From Jacaranda mimosifolia (taxonomy: Eukaryota > Streptophyta > Magnoliopsida > Lamiales > Bignoniaceae), in the NCBI GenBank assembly GCA_018894105.1, contig CM032126.1:3871001-3935000 (forward strand): a DNA stretch of 64,000 bases. Direction: 5' to 3'. Positions 33,150 to 43,521 of this stretch are shown in pieces. Every line of letters starts with the position of its first letter. Position 1 is the first letter of the stretch. Both the position numbers and the translations under genes were made by a program. The notes beneath the pieces were generated by a model that saw nothing but the letters and a program-made list of their open reading frames with translations, ran no database searches and had not been told where the DNA came from.

Positions 33150-34958
33150 CTGTGCAAGACACAGAAATACAGTATGAAAAGATGAGCCAAGAAATGCATA
33201 ACATCTGCACTGTAATTGTACCATAGATCACAAAAAGAGATAATCCATAAACAACTCAATTTATCTCGCTTATTTGCATTCGTAAGAATTCTCACTTATT
33301 TGCATATGTAAGAAGTTTTTAGCTCACTTATTACCATATTACCATGAAACTCGTGGTCTTCCCATATATTTGTACTGGAAAGCGAGCACACTTAATAGGG
33401 AGAAGCAATAGGTTTTACCAAAGTATGTAGCACCATAATATGATTAACCAAATGACTCAAAAGTTCTTGGCGTCAAAACTTCTAAATATAAGATAACTCG
33501 GATAGGAATAGGATTACTTCTAGTCATAGAGAGAAGCATGACTTGGAGGATGAAGATGGTATCTTGCTTCGAAATGATCAAAAGAACAAGGAAAAGATCC
33601 ATATTAACACATGAATCAAGCCCAAAACTTGAATGATATTTTACAGAGCTTCCTCAATAAAATTTGTAATAGAGTATAGCAAATTATGTCCTACCAGCCA
33701 TGTCCTTAAAGCCCACACACTGCCACCATATAAATAATAATTTTGCCAACTTTAAGGAGATAATTTGGAGGGGTTTGACTGGTAAAGGATAATTGTGCCA
33801 TTTCTAAAACCACATCCAATACAACAGGTGACCAAGTTGAACAAACTGCCAACATGTATATAATAATTTTGCTGACAGTAAGAAAATAATTTTCATGGTT
33901 TTGAAACTGCAAAAGGATAATTATGCCATTTTTCAAAACCAGACAAATGATCACTAATTTGCATTCTCTGAAGAAGTACATACATAAACAGCATGCTGGA
34001 TCTCATTGGTCAGATTAACAGGGACAGAATTCTCGGGTAAATGTACCATTATTAAAAGACTTGCCTAGAGACAAAAAGAATGAACTTAAATTTGGATAAA
34101 AGATGCAAGCAGTTTACTTGGTAGCAGCCTACCTGGGACGCATTAGCAATGGGCCAATCAAGCTATTGCCCATACTTGTTTAATATGTTTTGTATCAGAG
34201 GCATACCATAAATACAGTGTCACAAATTTTTATTTTAAACGCAAGTAGTTGCAAGAGCCAACAGAAAGGATCAATAGGAGATAAGGCAGGAGGCGCTTTA
34301 ACATTAAATTCAGTTTTACATCTTGCAAGATCATACTTTTCTTCATTTTCTTCATTTTCATCCCTTGTGTAATTTTCTAGAAAATAGTTGTTTGGCAGCA
34401 CCTAATTCCATCGCCAGAGGCCCAGCCACAGCACGGTCACCCAGGCAGCACACCAAAAAATACGGTATACTTAGTAAGATGCACAGAGATTGTGACTGCA
34501 ATCAGTTCGGACATATTCGTGGCAGTTTCAACTTGTTAACTAGTAAAGAATTTTCCATCTCCAGTTTATTCTATTCAGTTATTTTCCAGTTGGGTTTGTG
34601 TATTCTTGCAAGCTTGAATTTTACAATGATCTTTTGCAAATGACCAATCCGAAGCAGGGAAAAATAGGAGTACAATACAATAATTCAAAAGCAAATTTAG
34701 ATTTATACCCCTCAGTAACAAAATAATGGAAGAAAATAAGGATAAAGCGGTGAGAAGAAAACCCTAGACCAGACTTTGGTAAAGCATCTAACACCCATTT
34801 CCTACGCCCACAACAAAGATGTTTGAACTCAAATAACGAAACCAAATTTCATGTATAAATACGAAATGAAGACACCAAAGTACAAATACAGTTACTCGCA
34901 TAAATATACACGTAAAATAGAATAATTCCAGTAGATTTCAGGGCACAAAGAGGATTAC
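33150..34958 (-). other. BUD31 5' UTR intron (1.8 kb)
   Basis: Between donor CTCTG/GTAATCC (34958) and acceptor TTGCACAG/GAAATC (33150). An imperfect internal repeat occurs at about 33715-33975, where two segments share the word TATAATAATTTTGC. No other gene seen. Confidence 0.65.
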
Positions 34959-35060
34959 CAGAGCAAATTAGGGTTGCTTCCAGAGGCGGTGGGGGAGTCG
35001 GCTGCGGCGGAGGGCGATTATGAGAAGTAACTCAAACTTTTAATAATTCTGCAAGTAAAT
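34959..35060 (-). promoter_or_regulatory. BUD31 first (noncoding) exon and promoter-proximal region
   Basis: On the minus strand a CT- and GC-rich stretch (CGCCCTCCGCCGCAGCC near 35005) leads to AACCCTAATTTGCTCTG and the donor GTAATCC. AAACCCTAA-like words are frequent in leaders and promoters of plant translation and RNA-processing genes. The upper boundary (transcription start) is a guess. The same block recurs at 41148-41290. Confidence 0.6.
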
Positions 35061-35449
35061 GGAGAGAACCCCAAAGGTTTCGCCGGAGGCCGAAAGTTCT
35101 GTTCACAGGTACATATATAATGGAGTTTCAGAGGAAAAGAAAGTCGCGTTTGTAAAAGAGTTGCTTATTTAATATTCCTTTTAGAAACACGCTAAACGAG
35201 AAAGATAAAAACGCATATTGGAGAAAGGAGAGATAGAAAGTGAAACTTGGTAAGAAAATGGTAAATCGAAAAATAATTATTTCATGAGAGTATAAATAGC
35301 ATAGGGAGTCAAATGGATAGTGGTGAATTTGTGGGTAGAAAATTCTAGAAGCATCAATATTGGGAATATATTTTACATAGCACATTTTCTCATATTTTAG
35401 TTCCTTTTTATTATTATTGCATAAATGCACGCTCACACTTAAAATTTAT

Positions 35450-35949
35450 TAGTTTGAATTATTCGATTAATTAATCATGACAATTTCCATTTTTGACAGA
35501 CTAAGTTCGATTTTGCACAAGTATCCGAAATGGAGTCAAAATTATTTACTTCAGACCAATTTTAATTTTAATTTTTTTTAAAATTTGTCGAATTTCCATC
35601 TAAATTAAGAATTTTGTGCCATAATCTCACTCTCATTTTTTGAAAATATTTTATTCTTGACATTTTTTCCATTCCCATTGCAATGGTTGTATATCACTCA
35701 GCTCCTAAAGTCTTAATAAAATATATAGAATCATTAAAATTGCAAAAACAGCAAAATATATGGAGTGATTTTATTTTATTTTTTCTCTAGAATAACATAT
35801 ACTGAAAAAATATTACAGAGAAATTAAAGATTTTAAGCTAAAAAAAAAAAAAAAATCCCCAAAGAATAGAGATATCGAGAAAATAATCCAAATAAAAGTT
35901 TGAAGCATCAGCCCAATTCACAAGTAGTTCTGATCCTACCAACCAAGCA
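35450..35949. other. AT-rich DNA inside duplication copy A
   Basis: No gene. It corresponds to the 3' flank of FBL11 in copy B, around 43150-43480. Confidence 0.5.
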
Positions 35950-38230
35950 AATACCAAATCTTTTCTTTACCACCATTCTGGTAGGCTTTTCACTGTTCCA
36001 TATCAGCACCAACATCTCCTCATGCACTGGGGTTCTGCGAGCTTCTGAGTTGTGCAGATCTGAAGTGTTCTTTGAAACTTACATCTCGCTATCTTCGCAA
36101 TACTTAGGAAGTATCTGTTGGCAAACCGAAGCAAATCCATATCAGTTAAAGGAGCCGCTTCGTGATAAATAAGAAAGCAAAATGAAATTTCAACTACAGG
36201 TGCAAACGAGTCAACTCGACTCGCAAACCTCATGAGTCGAGCTCGAAATCGAACTGAATCAATCTCAATCTCTATTTTAAGCCATCAGTATCTAGGCTTG
36301 AGGCTCGCAAATCAGCTTACGAGCCGGTATATAATTAAATATAATTTTTTATTTTATTATTATAAAAATATTAAATTACTATTATTTTATTATAAGCTCG
36401 AGCATGTGGTTGTTTGCATAAAACTTAATTAAGCCGAGTTGAGCTCAAACTCAAAATATTAAGCATAATATACATATTTTGAGCTTGCACTCGAAAATTT
36501 CTCCCAAGCTCAAGTAGATTGCACCCCAAATTTCAACATCATTTATCACAACTCCCGTATCTAAATAACTTCATAGATGGAAGTAAATTAGTATTTGATA
36601 TATTCCAACTTACACTTGGAATGTCAAAGCTACCCTCTTTTGCATCACATACCTCAAGTGAGATTTTTCGAAGCATTGGCAACTGCAGTCATCAAGAAGC
36701 ACAATGAAAGGAACATGTTAGTTTGTTCTTATTTGTGTAGCCCTATTTGCACAAATACAGAGATTCCTTCTACATAGCAATACTTACCGTGGAAGCAGCA
36801 TAAATGATGAAGTTTCTTGGAATTCCGGGGCCCTGGAATTTCAATGCATAGCGCATTGTTCTAGAATCAGACACTGAACTTGTGCAATTGAGTTGATATT
36901 ATAAATAGCATGTCTAATGGGATCAAAACACAGAAATGAACTCTATAAAATGAATAGTGCTTTCTATTACATGGTACCAAAAACCAAATAGGATTCATCT
37001 TTACATTTCCTGCTGTAAAGGTTAATGGCTGAAGAGAACAAGATAGGAATATTTGGATTTATATCATATGAAATTAAGAGCAATGTATTGCCTATTCAAT
37101 TCTAGCTTCTTATAATCTGGCTATCCTTGATGATTTTTCAAAGAAATACGACTGAATACTTTTAAGCATTCCACCATTTGTCTAACTTTTATGTTTTCTA
37201 TTTTTCTTTTCTTTTCTAATATAATGCCATAGATTTTCTTGTATAGGTTAATCAAAATGCAGCTAGTTCTCAATTTCATGACAAAGATCATAGAAAGTTC
37301 TCAATTTGCTAACTTAAATTTTAAACATGCAAAAGGAGCAATTATTGATTTCAATCAAATTTGTGCGAGGGCATAAAGAGAAAGTAATATATGAAACAAT
37401 TTTTGAGTTGAAGTCTTTTTCTTTTATTTTTTTCTGGTGGATATCCCAAGAAGAACCTCTAGCAATTACAATCTGCTGGAGAGAGTACATTATATCCAAT
37501 TTCAAATTTGTGTTGAAGTGCAGCATGCACACGAGAAAGTTACATATGAATGTAATGGTCATGAAATTTATCCTTGCCCCATGACTATTGTTTTCAATTT
37601 AAGAACACAAATTTGAATATGTTGTAAGAGGATTATGTCATAGGGGAGATGTACTCTGCAGAATTGCAATAACATGGTAATTCTTAAGCAAGCCGAACAA
37701 ACAATAAATTCCAATACAAGACACAACCAGGATGGATTTTTCTGCTATAAGTTTATTGATAATATGAATATATCAACTCTAAATGCAAAAAAGTGCTGGA
37801 AAAATCTAACGATTTGATATGATTTGGATCAAAAGATAAGTAGATAACAAAGAAATTGTGGCATTATGCACCACTTGGGTTTTACTACGATAGAACCCTC
37901 ACAAATTATCTTGAACCCTACTGATGATGCCGACGTAAATAGAAACATCATCAACAAAGTAGGTAATGTCGTGGGCAGAAATCTTGGCTCAATTGGTACA
38001 AACACGAAAATGAAGCCATGTAAAATCAGATTTTCTTATAACATGCACCTTATGGATATTCATGTCGCTATTAAGAACACAGATTGCCAATTAAAACAAA
38101 TCAGATAAGAGAACCAGCTTACTGCAAGAAGAAGGCAAGTAATTTACTAACACTGTGGCGTTGTGTAAGATCTTCAAGTGCATGACAGTCCAAAAGAGAT
38201 CTTACACCAGGCAGTTATTTCTCCACATTC
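35950..38230 (-). pseudogene. Duplicated 3' end of FBL11 (exons 16-19), broken
   Basis: Counterparts of the last four FBL11 exons: 16' about 38150-38230, 17' 36832-36788, 18' about 36683-36615, 19' about 36124-35950. Exon 16' has lost two bases (ACTGCCTGGTG against ACTACCAATGGTG). The acceptor before exon 19' is TTCGG instead of TTCAG. Exon 19' lacks one A in the CAAAAGAAC run and shifts frame. Exons 17' and 18' still read GPGIPRNFIIYAAS and LPMLRKISLEVCDAKEG. The upstream exons are absent, so this is a truncated, decayed copy. Confidence 0.8.
36195..36529. mobile_element. hAT-like MITE in duplication copy A
   Basis: 335-bp element with ends TACAGGTGCAAACGAG and (reversed) TTGGGGTGCAATCTACT, flanked by a perfect 8-bp duplication ATTTCAAC (36187-36194, 36530-36537). 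The interior has repeated GAGCTCGA-type words. The orthologous insertion is at 43777-44140. Confidence 0.75.
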
Positions 38231-38601
38231 CTGTAAAGCAAATAACAATATGCTGAGATCGTGAAATTACAAAGGCAGCCCTAAACCATGCAAAAGAAGA
38301 TAAGAAGCAAAGACAGCAACACATTAGTATGCAATTGCCACCAAAAGATTTGAAAATTTACTTTTAACTAGGAATTCTTGATGTCATCTCTAATCATGAC
38401 CTCCTCTTTTCAAATTTGATCCCTCACAAATATGCACTACTATTAGCAAGTAACTGAAGAAGCTGCACCCACAGGGTTTCTTGAATGACAGTCTTCTTCT
38501 GGCTTGGTGGGGAGGGAAGAGGGGGGGGGTGTGGAGCACTACCTGAACAACATTGGAATAAGGCTCCCGTCAAGCACAAGAGCAATTTTGCATGAATAAT
38601 C

Positions 38602-40098
38602 TCAACAATTCCTTGATCTATTTTTTATCTTCTTGATCAAGTACTCATCCAGCCCAGCACCAAGTTCCACTATTCTAGTGTCTGGCTTTATCTCCACCTT
38701 CAAAACCTGTTTTAGAACATCTTCCATTGCTTCTATGTCCTCTGCCCCAAATAAGATTCTAGGTAAAATTTCGGCCCAAGTGCCAGCATGTGGACTATTC
38801 CCATATCCCAAGAACTCAAATAACACTTCACAAGCACCCTCGGTTTTACCAATTTTACACAAACCTTTGACCAGCATATGAATAACTGAAAGATGTGGAG
38901 AAAACCCCTTGGACATCATAACCTTAGTATAACTCTTTGCCTCATCATACATGCTCTGATTGCACAAGCCCCCAACTATATTCTGGTAGGACAACAAATT
39001 TGGCAAGCACCCATTTGAAGGCATATCCTCTAGAACCTTACAAGCATCAGCAGCACGGCGTGCCTTACAGTAGCCCAGTATAACTGTATTGTAATGCACA
39101 ATATCAGGATTGCATCCCTTCACTTTCATCCGACAAAGAAGCTTGTAAGCCTCCTTAAGCTTCTTTTTCCTACACAAGCTATTCAACAGTGTGGTATAAC
39201 TTAAAGTGTCTGCTTGAAACCCTTTGTTCAACATATCCTCCAGCAAATCCACAGCTTTATTCACCTGACTCTTCCTGCAAAGTCCTTGCATCAGAATTCT
39301 ATATGACTCCACATCAGGAAGAACATCACGCTTAAACATTTGATTAAACAAAGAGTATGCAATACTCAAGTCATTGTTCAAACAAAAAGCATGCATTAAA
39401 ATGTTGTAGGACTTGGTGTTTGGAGAAACACCATATTTATGGGCGGATCTGAACAGGTCAAATGCAGGACGGAGGAAGTTACGGTTAGCAACAAGGATTT
39501 CAAGGATGCAATTGAGGTGTTTCGTAAGGGGCTTGAGGTTGAATTCAAGAATCGTATAGAATGTTTTGAGAGCTTTCTCAGGCATTTTGGCATCACCATA
39601 GATTTGGATTATGTGAGTAAAGAGAGATGGAGAAATGCAATAGTCATGGGACTTAAGGCTGGAAAGGAGGGCCTGCATTAAAGAGAAGCGATGAGAACGG
39701 CCAAGCTTGAGGATAAGGGTGTGACAGGTGGCATAGGAATGTCGAAAATTGGGCTGACGGGAAGCTAAATCAAATATTTCCTTAGCAAGAAGCGGGTCTG
39801 ATTGGGAAGCTATCAACTTTTGGATTCGAGCTGGAGAGCCAATAGAAGATTCTTCATTCCCATTTGGTTCCTGTTCCTTCAGCCCATATCTGTCATCTTG
39901 TTCTTGTTTTTGATAATGATTAAGGGGTGCTGAGCAATATGAATATGAAAATTTTGGAACTTTTGACAAGAATGAAGACTGGAGAGATGCCAGGCGCATC
40001 TCTTTGCAACTGCTTGATGTGATTGCAGCAAGTGATTTTTGGAATTTTTGCAACAGCATATATAGAGAATCAGGACTGGCAATTTCTCGCCTGGACAT
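38602..40098 (-). CDS. P-class pentatricopeptide repeat protein
   Basis: Single-exon gene, 498 aa from ATG 40098 to TGA 38602. PPR proteins bind organelle RNA and act in its stabilisation, processing, splicing or translation. From about residue 150 to 480 there are nine or ten 35-residue repeats, for example PNTKSYNILMHAFCLNNDLS, PDVESYRILMQGLCRKSQVN, DTLSYTTLLNSLCRKKKLKE, PDIVHYNTVILGYCKARRA. There is no E or DYW domain, so it is P-class. A later ATG at 39996 (MRLASLQSSFLSKVPKF) looks like a mitochondrial presequence and may be the true start. It resembles an Arabidopsis mitochondrial PPR (my recollection is At4g01400). An acceptor TGCTTTTCAG at 40206 and upstream donor at 41147 suggest a spliced 5' UTR. 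Several ATGs precede the start in that leader. Confidence 0.85.
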   Translation of the reverse strand: MSRREIASPDSLYMLLQKFQKSLAAITSSSCKEMRLASLQSSFLSKVPKFSYSYCSAPLNHYQKQEQDDRYGLKEQEPNGNEESSIGSPARIQKLIASQSDPLLAKEIFDLASRQPNFRHSYATCHTLILKLGRSHRFSLMQALLSSLKSHDYCISPSLFTHIIQIYGDAKMPEKALKTFYTILEFNLKPLTKHLNCILEILVANRNFLRPAFDLFRSAHKYGVSPNTKSYNILMHAFCLNNDLSIAYSLFNQMFKRDVLPDVESYRILMQGLCRKSQVNKAVDLLEDMLNKGFQADTLSYTTLLNSLCRKKKLKEAYKLLCRMKVKGCNPDIVHYNTVILGYCKARRAADACKVLEDMPSNGCLPNLLSYQNIVGGLCNQSMYDEAKSYTKVMMSKGFSPHLSVIHMLVKGLCKIGKTEGACEVLFEFLGYGNSPHAGTWAEILPRILFGAEDIEAMEDVLKQVLKVEIKPDTRIVELGAGLDEYLIKKIKNRSRNC

Positions 40099-40205
40099 CA
40101 AAGTTTAACATTGTCTTGGTTTCTGTGCTAGGCAGCAGACCAAAATGCCTAAAACCATTTTCTCCATGCTCTACAAGTCAGTCATGTGGATCCACAAATT
40201 GCACC

Positions 40206-41147
40206 CTGAAAAGCACAAATATATGAATAAAACTCACTTCAGAATCAATCACTCATATTAATAACGCCAAACTTGCTAACACACATTTGTGATTCAATTT
40301 AATCAATTTCAGCTTTTCCTATTTCTTAAATCTGTGGTTCAATTGTACATAAAATGCCACAAAAGCAAATAATTATGCATAAATACAACGAATAAACCTG
40401 TGAAATTGAATCCTAAAAATTGACTTGACAGTGTTTAAGCGTTTGAAAGCATGAAAATAATATGAATTCATATTGCCTTTAGAAACATGGACCCCGTATT
40501 TTTATACTCTTCAATCAGAGAGCATATGAAATTTTGCACCACAATGTAGTTGTTTCACTCCTAGAGAAAAAAATCAGAGACAGAGCCAGCACAGTGGCTA
40601 GACACCACAATCGCCCCGCCCCCTCACTTCTTCATAAGATAGACCTTTTTATATGTAAATTAATGTAATCCAAAATTTTCACCCTCTAAAGAGCTAGCCA
40701 GCTAAAACAGATAAAGCTCACTGTTCCCAGAATTTAATCTCCATAAGGTGAAGGTACCATTTACAAAAAAAAATTCACAATCAAGGCCATGACCTTCCAA
40801 TCTCAGTTAAATTTTTCCTGCAAACTGAAATTTCCTAGAGTTTGAACTTGGGCACTCACAAACTTCACTTCTTAACGCAACAGAAAGAAAAAAAACATTA
40901 TATTTTTGCTTTTAACCCTCAACAACTCTTGGCATCCTTTTTATGGCCTTTAATTATTCTAGCAGCAAAGAAACAAAAGAGTAAAGAAAAATTATCAAAC
41001 AACAAAAATGTTTGAACTCAAAACAACGAAACCGAATTTCATGCAAAAAAACGAAATAAACACACCAAAGTACAAGTACAGTTACTCGCAGACAATATAC
41101 GTAAACTAAAATAATTCCAATAGATTTCAGGGTACAAAGAGGGTTAC
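40206..41147 (-). other. Spacer, possible 5' UTR intron of the PPR gene
   Basis: Bounded on the minus strand by CTCTG/GTAACCC (41148/41147) and GCTTTTCAG/GGTGCAA (40206/40205), a plausible 942-nt intron. No other coding signal. Confidence 0.45.
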
Positions 41148-41290
41148 CAGAGCAAAATGGGTTTGCCTCCAGAGGCGGCTGCGGTGGAGGACGATTATGA
41201 GAACTAGCTCAAACTTTTAATAATTCTGCAAGTTAATGGAGAGAGACCCAGAGGCTTTGCGAGAGGCCGCAACTTCTGTTTCACAGGCGT
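41148..41290 (-). promoter_or_regulatory. Duplicated BUD31 promoter / first exon upstream of PPR
   Basis: Clearly homologous to 34959-35060 and its flank. The splice donor survives (CTCTG/GTAACCC), as do AATTATTAAAAGTTTGAG and the GC-rich CCTCTGGAGGC-like segment. It lies about 1.05 kb upstream of the PPR ATG in the right orientation. Use as the PPR promoter is inference. Confidence 0.6.
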
Positions 41291-41299
41291 GTTATAGGA

Positions 41300-43521
41300 G
41301 TTTCAGACGAAAGAAAGTCGCGTTTCTGAGATGAGTTACTTGTTTAATATTTTATTACAATTTTTGCTTTACTCATTTACATGAGATTTTCACTAATGTT
41401 GAAAATATTTTTAAAAATACTAACAGTAATAGCATGCGGTTTCCGTGCACATAAAATATTTTTTTTAATAATAGACATCTATTTTTGAGGACAAATAATT
41501 TAATCACACTTTTGGAAAAAAATAAAAAAAATCAAACTCGAAAGAAATATATTGCTTTGGACCTATATCTTTCTCTGCAAAAAAAGAGAATTAAAAACTA
41601 ACCGCAAACTTTTTTATATATTGCATGCATAAACCAAAGTCTAAAATAGTTGCTGGAAGTAGTTTTGGAATGACTTGGTAGATAATGTGGAGCGTAAATG
41701 ATAGATTAATGGAATAAACAAAAAAATTACATTTGTGATCTAATTGAATTGTTCGTGCTATATAATCTTTTAGAGGGTAAATTTAAAATATTATTAATTT
41801 GGTACCTAAATTATTGAATTCTTTATTTTATCTTTTAAATTGAATTAGATTTTTTAATTTTTGAATATACCAAAGGACAATTTATATAATTAATCAAAAA
41901 AAATAATCATTATATTAGACACAAAATGTCTTTTCTTTTTTAAAATAGTGTAGATAATTATAGATGAATAAATCAAATAAATATTGGCAAGAGAAAGGGG
42001 GAGAAAGAAAAGAAAAAGGTTAAACAAGAAAGATGAGAAAACATATGGGAGAAAAGAGTGGGACAGAAAGTGAAGTTGGTTAGAGGAAAGTCAATTGAAA
42101 AATAATTATTTCATGAAAATATCAAAACGATACTCTTTGAATTCTAAATTGCATAAACAGCATCGGGAGAGATGACAAAACTTTGCGGGAAGAAACTTCT
42201 AGAAGTATCAATTGTGGTATATAATTTACATGGCATATTTTGTCGCATTTCTTTAATTCTCATTACTAACATACTAGATTTAGAGAGTGTTTGGACGAGC
42301 TTATAAGTTTTTCAAAATATTTTATAAAATGTTTGAGATTTTATAAGATGTGAAAAAATATTTGATAATTTAAAAAAAAAAAAAATTATAAACTCCTAAA
42401 ATAAGATATTATAAGCTTATAAATTTTTTTTAAAAAAGTAAGGAGTGCCTAAACTATCTTGAAAATTTTAACAAGTTAGCTTAATTTTAATCATATTAAT
42501 TACAAAAATATCATTATTAACATCTTATAGGCTCCAAACATATTATTTTATCCAAACACTTTAAAAACTTATTTTTAAAACAAGATCTAACATCTTATAA
42601 GTTTCACAAATATTTTATAAGATGTAGGAGTTTATAAGATCTTTTAAATAAGATTAGCCAAATACCCTCTTAATCAAACTATACAAATGGAGTCAAAATT
42701 ATTTGGGAATTTTCTCAAATCCAATAAAACATAATCAAATCAAATATGAATTTACGATCACAACATATATGTTTTCATTTTATAACATTTTTCAATTTTC
42801 TTTCTATTTTTAGCCATCAGTAGTCATAGTATTTTCAGCAACTGTAATATATTATTTGTTTCTCATGCTAAAAGGAAAAATTGTGTAAATCTAAGAATCC
42901 AATATCATCTGTCTTTTTTGTTCTTTCCTTTTGTGAACATTGAACTTGTGTTATAATACAAAGAAGGATCGAGTTAAATCAAAGAATTCTTTTACCCCAT
43001 GTTTGGTTCTAAAATTTTAATGAGAAAAATGCTGTGAAATATTTTTCATACTTCAAATTATGTATTTTTATACTTTAATGTTTCCACATTTACATTTTCC
43101 TCTACTATTTCCTCACTAATTTCCTTGATCCAAATATAGCATCATAGGTCGTCAAATTTCCATCTAAAATTGAGAAGCTTATACGATAATCTCACTCTCA
43201 TCTTTTAAAATTTTTTATTTTTGACACTTTTTCAACTCCATTGCACTTACTTGATATGACTCGACTCCTAAAGCCTTAATAAAATACATCTTATAGAACC
43301 ATTGAAATTGCAAAAACAGCAAAATATAGATTAAGGGGTAATTATTTTTCTCTAGAATATTCGATGCTGAAAAATTATAATGGAAAAATTGAAGATTTTA
43401 AGAGAAAAGTTAAAAAGAAACAATTCCCAAAGAAAAGAGACATATAGAAAACAATTGAAATAAACGTTTGAAGCATTAGCCCAACTCACAAGTAGTGCTG
43501 ATTCATCTAACCAAACAAATA
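41300..43521. other. FBL11 downstream region
   Basis: AT-rich, no gene. It holds the MITE at 42283. The part at 42046-42240 matches copy A at 35220-35400. Confidence 0.5.
42283..42671. mobile_element. TTATAAG-rich MITE, copy 1
   Basis: About 390 bp. Left end GAGAGTGTTTGGACGAG; right end, reversed, AGAGGGTATTTGGCTAA. The interior is dense in CTTATAAG and TTTATAAGATG. It aligns throughout with 54590-54965 in inverted orientation and is absent from duplication copy A, so it may postdate the duplication. Confidence 0.7.

Larger units (their letters stand above)
34805..38415. repeat. Segmental duplication, copy A
   Basis: Matches 41000-46310 in the same orientation. Anchors: AGATGTTTGAACTCAAATAA with 41010; AATAATTCCAGTAGATTTCA with 41111; TCGAAAAATAATTATTTCAT with about 42090; TCACAAGTAGT with 43480; GGGGTTCTGCGAGC with 43600; GCAGCATAAATGATGAAGTT with 44412; GATCTTCAAGTGCATGACAG with 46055. 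Copy A is shorter, lacking about 1.5 kb of the stretch corresponding to 41340-43300. Right end of homology is about 38415 / 46310. Confidence 0.85.
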
